A DNA stretch of 64,000 nucleotides, taken from positions 1 through 64,000 of the forward strand of contig JBAZBI010000005.1 of NCBI GenBank assembly GCA_041671545.1. Reading direction: 5' to 3'. Of the stretch, positions 1-7,433 are shown one piece after another; positions within the stretch are counted from its first letter, which is position 1, and each line of letters opens with the position of its first letter. The position numbers were made by a program, and so were the translations under genes. Under the pieces are notes generated by a model. That model did not search any database. It was not told the origin of the DNA and saw nothing but the letters and a program-made list of their open reading frames with translations. Source of the stretch: UBA1563 sp041671545 (GTDB lineage: Bacteria > Bacteroidota > Ignavibacteria > Ignavibacteriales > Ignavibacteriaceae).

Positions 1-43
1 GTAATAAGTTTATTAGAATTGGAAAACCCATTGGATTTTCGCA

Positions 44-84
44 AAGGTAAGTGCTGCTTCGCTACGCTCAGCAGCACTTACCTT
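44..84. repeat. REP-like palindrome, 14-bp stem
   Basis: Positions 44-57 and 71-84 are perfect reverse complements (AAGGTAAGTGCTGC / GCAGCACTTACCTT) around a 13-base loop, TTCGCTACGCTCA. It lies outside any gene. The stem is not followed by a T tract on either strand, so it looks more like a dispersed palindromic element than a terminator. Whether it recurs in the genome cannot be seen here. Confidence 0.75.
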
Positions 85-210
85 ATCTTTTACTTTAACC
101 ATTTACACAGAATATTTTACACTACCCGATATTTGCGGTAATGGGGTAAAAATATTGCAAAACGATGATTTTAGGCTAAAAACGAAGGGAATGGTTGGAT
201 TTAATAATTT

Positions 211-238
211 GTAGAGCCATGCCATAGCATGGCTTTAC
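211..238. repeat. Second palindromic element
   Basis: Positions 211-222 and 227-238 form a 12-bp stem with one G-T pair around a four-base CATA loop (core AGCCATGC / GCATGGCT). It sits just past the stop of the decayed T9SS tail at 248. It could act as a weak terminator for the minus strand, but no T tract follows, so a repeat-family origin is as likely. Confidence 0.6.
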
Positions 239-247
239 GCTGATATT

Positions 248-478
248 TTATTTTATAACAATCATCTTTTTTGTTTGCACAAAATAACCTCCGCCGAAGG
301 AGGAACGGAGTTGGTGAAAATTAAAGAGCATGGAAATAACAAGGAAACCGATAAGCATAACCGATGGAAGGATATAACCGCTCTCTGATGTAAACCCGTT
401 TTTGCCGGATGTGTCACGTTTTGAAGTGAAGTATTTTTTAAGAAATATTTTTGAATAGCACAAAAAAGTTTCTCTCAA
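248..478 (-). pseudogene. Remnant of a T9SS C-terminal sorting domain
   Basis: Only the last residues are recognisable: the frame ends in GGYFVQTKKMIVIK, which is the usual end of a T9SS type A sorting domain and closely matches the end of the intact secreted protein at 29057-29905 (GGFVQTKKMMIVK). The rest of the 76-codon frame shows no N-terminal signal peptide and no NPFNPST motif, so this is the 3' stub of a lost cell-surface protein. A short palindrome (288-303, CCTCC...GGAGG) lies inside the frame and may mark an insertion or rearrangement. It is most likely not expressed as a functional product. Confidence 0.55.
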
Positions 479-796
479 TTATTAACATGTTTTATCTAAC
501 TAAATATATTAAAACGGTTGGATATTTGTTTTTTCTGGAAGCGCTCCTTAGCGTAGATTTTAATCTGCAAAACAATTGTAAAACAGAATAGTATTCTGTT
601 TTACGGTTATGGAAGCCCCCTGATCCTGTTGCGAACCGCTAGTTAACTCTCTAATCCAAAACTTAGCTTTACAAGACATTTCACAACTTATCTTTACAAT
701 CCATTTCACAACTGTTTAAAAGGGATTATAATGAAATTAACAAGGTAGTGTCGATGTTTTCTTTTAGAATATTTTCAAGGCAATTTGCTTTATTTT
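479..796. other. Gene-free stretch with a 27-bp palindrome
   Basis: No reading frame here looks coding. The stretch contains a perfect palindrome at 578-604 (13-bp arms GTAAAACAGAATA around one base) and, just before it at about 551-568, a weaker inverted repeat. It lies between the small membrane protein gene (797-985) and the T9SS remnant, and looks like debris of rearranged accessory DNA. Confidence 0.5.
578..604. repeat. Perfect 27-bp palindrome
   Basis: Arms 578-590 and 592-604 are exact reverse complements (GTAAAACAGAATA / TATTCTGTTTTAC) separated by a single G. Such near-perfect symmetry suggests a mobile palindromic repeat or a protein-binding site. It is downstream of the minus-strand gene at 797-985, but there is no T tract to make it a standard terminator. 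Confidence 0.6.
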
Positions 797-985
797 TTAG
801 CAACCACTAAATAATTTCGCTATCAATCCAACTATTCCGACAATCGTACAAATAATTCCAGTAGCTCTCAAGATGTATTTATTTACTGTTACTGATATAT
901 CTAAATCCGGGCCGGAAGATTTAAACCCTACTAATAATCCAAATACGCCAGTTAATAGGAAAATTAAAATAACTTTATTATCCAT
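797..985 (-). CDS. Small two-span membrane protein, candidate immunity protein
   Basis: A 62-residue protein with two hydrophobic segments (about residues 5-20 and 38-59) joined by a short polar loop, so probably an inner membrane hairpin. I do not recognise a family. Its ATG (983-985) lies one base after the stop codon of the RHS gene (987-989), the position that immunity genes take behind polymorphic toxin tails. The RHS tail itself contains hydrophobic stretches, so a membrane-located immunity protein would make sense. Function is inferred only from position and topology. Confidence 0.55.
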   Translation of the reverse strand: MDNKVILIFLLTGVFGLLVGFKSSGPDLDISVTVNKYILRATGIICTIVGIVGLIAKLFSGC

Positions 986-986
986 C

Positions 987-1763
987 TTAAAATCCTAAAT
1001 AATTTCCAAATCCATATTGAAACTCATTTATACCACCACTAGTTATTCGTCGCAACATTCCAGCTTCTAAAGGGCTAAGGTTGCCTCCAGGTTTTATTAA
1101 CCGTGGAACAAATAAACCGACGGCAACGCCAGTAAGATCCCAAATAAATTGTTTTGCATACTTTTCCCCACCCGTCGACGCCAATTGATATCTACTAATC
1201 GCAAGAGATGCCCCACCATATATTTCTGCTGCAGCAGCAAAACCGGGGCTAGCAGATGTTCCAAAAGTTGCATACATACCAACTGTAGACCAAAATTGTA
1301 AATCATTGGCTGCTGTATGAAAATTGGTTGCTGTAAAGGTTTCATTAAAATATTTTTGTGTATTGAATATGTTTTGATTGAACTCCGTCTTGCTTTGATT
1401 AGAAAGTGACTTCATTGCTTGAGTTGTATTTATCTTAATTTGGGAATAATTTTCTTCATTTGAGTTATTCATACCAAAAAACTCTCGAAATAAATTACTA
1501 AACGAAAATTCAGGTGTTCCCACCTGTGCCCCATCCGGATCAATAAACTTTACCGGATTATTCCCAACATACAAATACGGTGAATTAAATTCATCTGCCG
1601 GATCCATCGTATGCCATCTTCCAAGCTGCGGGTCGTAATATCTTACGCCGTAGTGGTACCAGTTTAAACCGTGTTCGTCTTCCAATTCCTTACCGTTGTA
1701 TTTAAATTTGTTTTCGTTGCCGCTCACCGAGGTGGTAACGGTTAATCCAAAAGGATAATACAT
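987..1763 (-). CDS. RHS repeat-associated core with toxin-like C-terminal tail (5'-truncated gene)
   Basis: The first ~80 residues are a classic RHS core end: YYPFGL, then KYNGKELEDE, LNWYHYGVRYYDPQLGRW, and NNPVKFIDPDG, after which the variable tail starts. RHS proteins are large secreted shells that deliver such C-terminal toxins. The tail (~180 residues) is unfamiliar and has two hydrophobic stretches (near residues 160-195 and 215-232). The RHS-like frame actually continues upstream of the ATG at 1763 to about 1826 and is closed by a TGA at 1857-1859, so nearly all of the shell is missing. A tiny membrane protein gene follows with a one-base gap. Probably a displaced orphan toxin tail cassette, or a pseudogene. 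Confidence 0.75.
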   Translation of the reverse strand: MYYPFGLTVTTSVSGNENKFKYNGKELEDEHGLNWYHYGVRYYDPQLGRWHTMDPADEFNSPYLYVGNNPVKFIDPDGAQVGTPEFSFSNLFREFFGMNNSNEENYSQIKINTTQAMKSLSNQSKTEFNQNIFNTQKYFNETFTATNFHTAANDLQFWSTVGMYATFGTSASPGFAAAAEIYGGASLAISRYQLASTGGEKYAKQFIWDLTGVAVGLFVPRLIKPGGNLSPLEAGMLRRITSGGINEFQYGFGNYLGF

Positions 1764-1856
1764 TTCTGTTTGTACAAAATACGGAGTTCCGTTATTATTA
1801 TCAAAAACAACCTCGTTCGACCAACTTTTAAAGCCGATTATGATAAAGAAAAAGAT

Positions 1857-1871
1857 TCAGCCAAAGGCTGA
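1857..1871. repeat. TCAGCC-AAA-GGCTGA palindrome
   Basis: A 6-bp inverted repeat around AAA sits exactly where the RHS frame is interrupted; its first bases contain the TGA that closes that frame. A near-identical element (TCAGCC-GTT-GGCTGA) occurs at 41700-41714 behind the M16 protease gene. This suggests a dispersed short palindrome family, possibly linked to the truncation of the RHS gene. Confidence 0.5.
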
Positions 1872-1988
1872 TAAGTATGATTAAGAATCAGCAATGAAAC
1901 AGCATGCACTACCGAACCTCAAATGTCTTGACGGATAGTTATATTGTGTTCAAATAATTATTGATTTTTGGACGAAAGGAGATTTGTT

Positions 1989-2363
1989 ATGATAGATTTC
2001 AAAAATGCAACGTTCATTAAACTTAAACCTATTAAAATAGAAGAGATCATAGACATAATGCCGAAAATGTTTCTGGATGGTGAGAATGTCTTTGCGGCTT
2101 TTCAAACTGTAAGAGACCAACTCGTCTTTACCGACAAAAGAATAATTGCCGCAAACGTGCAGGGAATAACCGGAAAGAAAATTGATTTTACTTCTATTCC
2201 GTACAGCAGGATACAAACATTCTCCGTTGAAACTGCAGGCATGATTGATCTCGATTGCGAGTTGGAGATATTCGTAAGTTCAATCGGTCCGATCCACTTT
2301 GATATTGTAGGCGGATTTGATCTTGTGGCATTCAGCAAACTGATCGGGAAATATATTTTGTAG
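1989..2363 (+). CDS. PH domain-like protein
   Basis: A 124-residue soluble protein resembling bacterial PH-domain proteins (bPH type): a segment about a released GENVFAAFQ strand, DQLVFTDKRIIA in the middle (the hallmark 'lTdkRii' strand), then PYSRIQTFSVETAG and ELEIFVSS strands and a final helix. The role of these proteins is unknown; some bind other proteins at the membrane. The start is placed at ATG 1989 because AGGAG lies at 1977-1981 with a seven-base gap, and not at the TTG seven codons earlier. It is a single gene, convergent with the cytochrome-like lipoprotein. Confidence 0.7.
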   Translation: MIDFKNATFIKLKPIKIEEIIDIMPKMFLDGENVFAAFQTVRDQLVFTDKRIIAANVQGITGKKIDFTSIPYSRIQTFSVETAGMIDLDCELEIFVSSIGPIHFDIVGGFDLVAFSKLIGKYIL

Positions 2364-2397
2364 AATAAGATAGTTTGGAAAGATGTGTATGATAAAA

Positions 2398-2520
2398 AAA
2401 CTTAACTGAATGGATGAGTGCAGATGAATGGATGAATGGTTTTAATATAAAGCTAATTTATGTTTTTCATTCAATCATGCAAACATTCAGTCATTCATTG
2501 CAAACTTTTTGGTTAAGTTT
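2398..2520. repeat. Imperfect long inverted repeat between convergent genes
   Basis: AAACTTAAC (2398-2406) is the exact reverse complement of GTTAAGTTT (2512-2520). Between them, GAATGGATGA-type words on the left face CATTCA/TCATTCATT words on the right, giving a long imperfect stem. It separates two convergent genes and could serve as a bidirectional transcription barrier. A similar GAATG/CATTC array is found at 59036-59100. Confidence 0.5.
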
Positions 2521-2557
2521 CGCTTAAAGATGATTGAAAACGAGTACGAAATAAATT

Positions 2558-2953
2558 TTAATTATTTTTCGCTCCTTCTTTTATCCACGTCTTAATTCCA
2601 TCAATCTGATTTTTTGTTAAACCTGGATAACCGAAGGGAGGCATACTACTGGAGCCTAATTGTCCTTCTACTGCCCAGACGAGTCGAGAAGTTTCTGGTT
2701 CATAATCATTAATAATACCGGGAACGTGCGCATTTGACCAGCTTGTTAAACTTAGACTTCCCGCCCGTGTTTCGTCATCATGGCAGCCGGAACTTGTACA
2801 CTTAACGTTAAAAATTGGCTGAATATGTTTCCCAAACAAAACGTTTGAAGCCGGTATAATAGCGTCATCAACTTGTTTGTTGGTTACGGTATCTTTACAA
2901 GATGATATAAAAATTAACAAGATGGTAGAGAGTAGAACAAAGAGTATTTTCAT
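2558..2953 (-). CDS. Cytochrome c-like lipoprotein with CX4CH motif
   Basis: A 131-residue periplasmic or outer-surface lipoprotein: hydrophobic signal ending in ISSC (lipobox Cys). The mature part has IQPIFNVKCTSSGCHDDE, a heme-type site with four rather than two residues between the cysteines, then SSSMPP with a Met that could be the second heme ligand, and KTWIKEGA at the end, the usual close of small cytochrome c domains in this group. The ATG at 2953 is preferred over an upstream TTG at 2974, because it gives a proper signal peptide. No redox partner is next to it. Confidence 0.7.
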   Translation of the reverse strand: MKILFVLLSTILLIFISSCKDTVTNKQVDDAIIPASNVLFGKHIQPIFNVKCTSSGCHDDETRAGSLSLTSWSNAHVPGIINDYEPETSRLVWAVEGQLGSSSMPPFGYPGLTKNQIDGIKTWIKEGAKNN

Positions 2954-3191
2954 ATTCCGGGAGTTTTCTTTCAAATTAAATTCATTAAAGAGTTAAAAAT
3001 CTTGGCTGTAAATTTCAGAAGAAATCTTTTAGTGAACAATGTAAAAATGAAAATATTTGCCGGGATTGCAATTTCATTGCAACTTAATGCTAATTGGCAA
3101 AATTGAAATCTATTTCCCGATTCACATCCTACCGCTTTTTCCACTATATTTGTTCAGTAATTGTTATCTTTTAATAAAAAAGTTGTAAACC

Positions 3192-4745
3192 TTGATTAAA
3201 AAAATTGCAGCAAAGCTAAAAAAGTTTCTTGGAAAAAAATCCAAAGTTGTTAAATCTACTCCGGTTGAAATTGAATCGATAAAAAAAACTTCTAAACCTC
3301 AAAGTAAAACGCATGTTATCGAGAGACCACACATTGTAAATCCTCATCGTAAACCTTATAAAAAAGAAACTCCTGAAGAATATCGGCTTCGCCACGAAAA
3401 AAGGTTGCAAAATAAGTCTGCAATTCCTCAATCCGTACCAGCAAATAAATTTGAAGATTGGGACGAGACTGTATTCAAAGTTCCGGGAGTAGAGGGTAAA
3501 ACCCGGTTTCATGATCTGAATCTCCCGAAAGAAATCCTTCGTGCAGTGTTTGATTTAGGATTTCAGTATTGTACTCAGGTGCAATCTGAAGTGCTTCCTA
3601 AAGCGATGAGTGGAGATGATATTACAGCGCAGGCTCAAACCGGAACGGGGAAAACAGCAGCGTTTCTTCTTACAATATTTAATCACGTATTAAAAAATCA
3701 GTTTGTTGAAAAACAGAATCCGGGAACACCACGCGCACTTATTCTTGCCCCAACGCGTGAACTTGTTCTGCAAATTGAAAAAGATGCAAGAGGACTTAGT
3801 AAGTACTCGCAGATTTCTATCCTTTCGCTTTTAGGTGGAATGGATTACCGAAAACAGCAAAGCACGTTGCGAAATAAACCATGTGATGTTCTGATCTGTA
3901 CTCCCGGAAGATTGATTGATTTTATGGAAAAGAAATTGGTGAATTTGGGAAAGGTCGAAATTCTTATCATTGATGAAGCTGATAGAATGCTTGATATGGG
4001 TTTTATTCCATCTGTAAAAAATATTGTAAGGCATACTCCGGCGAAAGATAACCGTCAGACAATGTTTTTTAGTGCCACGCTTACCGGCGATGTAAAGCGA
4101 CTTGCGGAATCGTGGACAAGAAACGCAAGTGAAATAATCATAAAACCTGATGATGTTGCGGGTGATAGTGTTGAGCAAATAACCTACATAACTACCATTG
4201 ATGAAAAGCCGACTCTCTTGTACAATTTGATAATGAAAAAAAATCTGGAACGGGTTCTGGTTTTCGTAAATCGGAAAGATGATGCAAAAAGGTTAAAAGA
4301 AAAATTTCAATTGTACGGAATCAGTTGTGCACTCCTTTCAGGAGATATAGAACAAAACCAGCGAATAAAGCGGTTGGAAAAATTTAGAGAAGGACAAATT
4401 CGTGTACTTGTTGCAACGGATGTTGCTTCGCGCGGAATTCATGTTGAAGGCATTTCTCACGTGATAAATTATAATATGCCCCAGGATGTTGAAGAATATG
4501 TCCATCGCATCGGGAGAACCGGGCGGGCGGGGGCTACTGGTATTTCAATAAGTTTTGCCGACGAAGATGATTCATATGAAATTAAAAAGTTGGAAGAGTT
4601 TCTCGGAAAGAAAATTGAATTTACTTTCCCCGAAGAGGAGCTTCTTGTTTCGATACCGGAGGAACATAAAACCGTTGAATACAAAAGACCACCTCAAAAA
4701 CCGTATCATAAAAAACCTTTCAGGGGACCAGGTAGAAGAAAATAG
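3192..4745 (+). CDS. DEAD-box ATP-dependent RNA helicase
   Basis: A 517-residue RNA-unwinding ATPase of the RhlE/SrmB type. All core motifs are present in order: Q motif (FQYCTQVQSEVLP), motif I AQTGTGKT (near residue 147), PTREL, TPGRL, DEAD (near 261), SAT (near 293), then the second RecA lobe with VFVNRKDDA, ATDVASRG and HRIGRTGRAG. A Lys-rich N-terminal extension (~90 residues) and a basic tail (KPYHKKPFRGPGRRK) probably bind RNA. It starts at a TTG (3192) with no strong ribosome site. It is followed at 24 bases by the epimerase gene, likely in one transcript. It may act in cold adaptation, ribosome assembly or mRNA decay. Confidence 0.93.
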   Translation: MIKKIAAKLKKFLGKKSKVVKSTPVEIESIKKTSKPQSKTHVIERPHIVNPHRKPYKKETPEEYRLRHEKRLQNKSAIPQSVPANKFEDWDETVFKVPGVEGKTRFHDLNLPKEILRAVFDLGFQYCTQVQSEVLPKAMSGDDITAQAQTGTGKTAAFLLTIFNHVLKNQFVEKQNPGTPRALILAPTRELVLQIEKDARGLSKYSQISILSLLGGMDYRKQQSTLRNKPCDVLICTPGRLIDFMEKKLVNLGKVEILIIDEADRMLDMGFIPSVKNIVRHTPAKDNRQTMFFSATLTGDVKRLAESWTRNASEIIIKPDDVAGDSVEQITYITTIDEKPTLLYNLIMKKNLERVLVFVNRKDDAKRLKEKFQLYGISCALLSGDIEQNQRIKRLEKFREGQIRVLVATDVASRGIHVEGISHVINYNMPQDVEEYVHRIGRTGRAGATGISISFADEDDSYEIKKLEEFLGKKIEFTFPEEELLVSIPEEHKTVEYKRPPQKPYHKKPFRGPGRRK

Positions 4746-4769
4746 AGATAAAATTATTCCAATGTCAAA

Positions 4770-5750
4770 GTGAAAATATTATTTATCGGCGGTACGGGAG
4801 TAATCAGCACGGCATGTTCTGAATTGTGTATTGAAAAGGGATTCGAGCTTTATTTGCTGAATAGAAATTTGTCACTAAGAAAACCTCCCGCTAAAGCAAA
4901 AGTTATTAATGCTGATATAAGAGATTTACATAAAGCTAAATCAATTTTTGCAAATGAAAAGTTTGATGTAGTTGTTGATTGGATTGCTTACAATGATGAA
5001 CATGTTAAGAATGACTTCGAACTATTCAAAGAAAAAACGGCTCAATACATTTTTATTAGTTCTGCATCAGCGTATCATAAACCTCCACTTTATTCACCAA
5101 TAACTGAACAGATACCGCTGCATAATCCATTTTGGTCTTACTCACAAATGAAGATTGCTGGCGAAAAATATCTAATGCAGAAGTTCCGAGAGGAAGATTT
5201 TCCCGTTACTATTTGCAGACCTTCTCACACATACGATAAAACCAGATTTCCTCTCTACGGTAATTTCACTGCGTTTGACAGAATGAAACAAAACAAAAAT
5301 GTTATCATTCACGGTGATGGTGAAACGTTTTGGACACTTACAAATGCAAAAGATTTTGCCAAAGGATTTATTGGACTTCTTGGTAATCCAATAACTATTG
5401 GAGAAGCGTATCATATCACTTCTGATGAAGCCTTAACATGGAATGAAATTGCAGAAATTATTGCCGAAGCCGCAGGATTGGAATTGAAAATATCTCATTT
5501 ACCGGTTGAGTTTATTGCCCAATACGATGCAGAATGGGGATGCAATTTATTGGGAGATAAAGCATACAGTACGGTTTTCGACAATTCTAAGATTAAAAAA
5601 ATTGTTCCTGAGTTTAAGACCTCAATTCCATACCGGGAAGGTGTGAGAGAAAGTATTGAATGGTATGCAAAAAATGAAAATCAGATTGTAAATACTAAGT
5701 TGGATTCTCTGATGGATAAGATGATCCTCGATTACAATGCCAAAAAATAA
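4770..5750 (+). CDS. NAD(P)-dependent epimerase/dehydratase (atypical SDR)
   Basis: A 326-residue Rossmann-fold protein. It starts with KILFIGGTGVISTACSEL, a dinucleotide-binding GGxGxxS loop; DIRD follows at the end of strand 3, and YSQMKIAGEKY supplies the SDR Tyr-x3-Lys pair. The sequence is nearest to NAD-binding sugar-nucleotide epimerase relatives of the CSP41 type; the substrate is unknown. GTG start at 4770, 24 bases behind the helicase stop, so the two are probably co-transcribed. Confidence 0.8.
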   Translation: MKILFIGGTGVISTACSELCIEKGFELYLLNRNLSLRKPPAKAKVINADIRDLHKAKSIFANEKFDVVVDWIAYNDEHVKNDFELFKEKTAQYIFISSASAYHKPPLYSPITEQIPLHNPFWSYSQMKIAGEKYLMQKFREEDFPVTICRPSHTYDKTRFPLYGNFTAFDRMKQNKNVIIHGDGETFWTLTNAKDFAKGFIGLLGNPITIGEAYHITSDEALTWNEIAEIIAEAAGLELKISHLPVEFIAQYDAEWGCNLLGDKAYSTVFDNSKIKKIVPEFKTSIPYREGVRESIEWYAKNENQIVNTKLDSLMDKMILDYNAKK

Positions 5751-5881
5751 ACCGATTCTATAAAATCACTTAACAAAACCCAAATTGATTTTTAACAAAA
5801 TCCCTAATATTTATTGCTAACATAGTATCACAGATCTAAAAAGGGGAGCGAAAAATCTTAAAGCTAGGGACACATTGTTTT

Positions 5882-5910
5882 CAAACTTTTGAGATCGGAG
5901 AAAAAGTTTG
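5882..5910 (+). other. Hairpin in the leader of the glucoamylase-like gene
   Basis: CAAACTTTT (5882-5890) pairs perfectly with AAAAGTTTG (5902-5910) around an 11-base loop, 105 bases before the ATG at 6016. The preceding 5838-5875 stretch (AAAAAGGGGAGCGAAAAATC and AAAGCTAGGG) is unusually purine-rich for this genome. It could be part of a structured leader, but it matches no riboswitch class that I can name with confidence. Confidence 0.35.
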
Positions 5911-6015
5911 CCAACATCACTTTAATTTAATAATTTGCCCATCGGAAAAGTTCGTTGTAAACGATTTCACTTACGAAAACAGATAAAATTTACACATCAG
6001 GTTAAAAAGAAAAGT

Positions 6016-7389
6016 ATGAAGACAAAATTTTACTCTACGATAGTATTAATTATTTTCTCTCTAACTGCATCTTCTGCACAAGAAACAGAGAATAAATTTG
6101 AATATACTCCTTCAACTGAAGAGAATGCGTTTTTAGATAAAGTCCAAGCTCAATCTTTTCAATATTTTGTTAAAGAAGCAAATTTTCAAAACGGGTTAGT
6201 CAAAGATAGAAGCACCGAAACCTCTCCGGCAAGCATTGCCGCAACGGGATTCGCAATTCCTATCTGGGCGCTCGGTTCTGAAAAGGGATGGATGAGCAGA
6301 GATTCCGCCGCACAAATCACTTTAAATCTGTTCCGCTTTCTCCATAATTCCGAACAAAGTCTTGATGACAGCGCGACCGGGTATCAAGGTTTTTATTATC
6401 ATTTTCTTGATATGAAAACCGGAAAAAGATTTTGGAACTGTGAACTTTCTTCAATTGATACTGGACTACTCTTAGCCGGGATCCGATTCGCAAATCAATT
6501 TTACATTTTTAACAATCCTGTAGAAAATGAAATCCGGGAGTTAGCCGATATTTTAACAAAACGGATCAACTGGGAATTCTTTCAGATAAAAAAAGATAAC
6601 AAGTTTAAGAACACAATCTCACTTGGCTGGGATAAAAAACATGGATTCAACGATCTTGGTTGGTGGGGTTACACCGAAGCTCTCTTTATCTATGTTTTAT
6701 CTGCTGGAGCAGAAATGCCGAATGCAGAAAAAGGATATGATGCCTGGTTAAGTTTTTATCAGTGGAGAGAACCATATGGAAAAGAATCGGGTCACGTTGT
6801 GTTCCCGGCTTTGTTCGCTCATCAATTTTCACTTCTTTGGATTGACTTTAGAAATATTCATGATAGTTACATGACAAAAAGGGGAATTGATTATTTCGAA
6901 AACTCACGGCGTGCAACCTATGTGCAAAGAAAATATGCAATTGATAATCCAAACAACTGGCGAGGATATGATTCGCTGACATGGGGTTTATCCGCTTGCG
7001 ATGGTCCCGATGGTAGTTATAATTTTGACGGAAAAATATTTTTTGGTTATTCTGCAAGAGGCACTTCCGGTCCCGATTCAACTTTTGATGATGGTACAAT
7101 AGCGCCTTACGCTGCGGGTTCATCAATTCCTTTTGCACCGGAGATTTGTATCCCAACGTTAAATTCGCTTTACAAAAATTATGGTGAAAAAGGTTTGTGG
7201 AGTAAATATGGATTTGTTGATGCTTTCAATCCAACGCTTAACTGGTATGATAAAGATGATCTCGGTCTCGATCAAGGACCGATGCTTTTAATGATCGAAA
7301 ATTATAAAAGCGGATTCGTCTGGAAATATTTAATGAAAGATGAGTTGGTACGAAAAGGATTAACAAAATTAGGATTTACGAGTAAATAA
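6016..7389 (+). CDS. Secreted glucoamylase-like glycoside hydrolase (Glycoamylase domain, GH144-like)
   Basis: A 457-residue exported protein: signal peptide ending at SSAQ, then an all-helical (alpha/alpha)6 barrel of the 'putative glucoamylase' family (residues ~45-450). Typical segments are FFKEANFQNGLVKDRS-like (here YFVKEANFQNGLVKDR), PASIAATGFA, GFYYHFLDMKTGKRFW, ELSSIDTGLLLAG, WWGYTEALF, GLSACDGPDGSYNF and DQGPMLLMIENY. Characterised relatives act on beta-1,2-glucans. ATG 6016 is used rather than a TTG 27 codons earlier because the signal peptide starts there. It stands alone, with a long leader. Confidence 0.85.
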   Translation: MKTKFYSTIVLIIFSLTASSAQETENKFEYTPSTEENAFLDKVQAQSFQYFVKEANFQNGLVKDRSTETSPASIAATGFAIPIWALGSEKGWMSRDSAAQITLNLFRFLHNSEQSLDDSATGYQGFYYHFLDMKTGKRFWNCELSSIDTGLLLAGIRFANQFYIFNNPVENEIRELADILTKRINWEFFQIKKDNKFKNTISLGWDKKHGFNDLGWWGYTEALFIYVLSAGAEMPNAEKGYDAWLSFYQWREPYGKESGHVVFPALFAHQFSLLWIDFRNIHDSYMTKRGIDYFENSRRATYVQRKYAIDNPNNWRGYDSLTWGLSACDGPDGSYNFDGKIFFGYSARGTSGPDSTFDDGTIAPYAAGSSIPFAPEICIPTLNSLYKNYGEKGLWSKYGFVDAFNPTLNWYDKDDLGLDQGPMLLMIENYKSGFVWKYLMKDELVRKGLTKLGFTSK

Positions 7390-7433
7390 CTTTTCATGTT
7401 AGTGCCCAAATAAAAGTATTGAACTATTTTATT

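Noticed and set aside
5838..5875. Cyclic di-GMP (GEMM) riboswitch before the glucoamylase gene
   Set aside because: AAAGCTAGGG is slightly reminiscent, but the paired arms and core bases of GEMM are absent.
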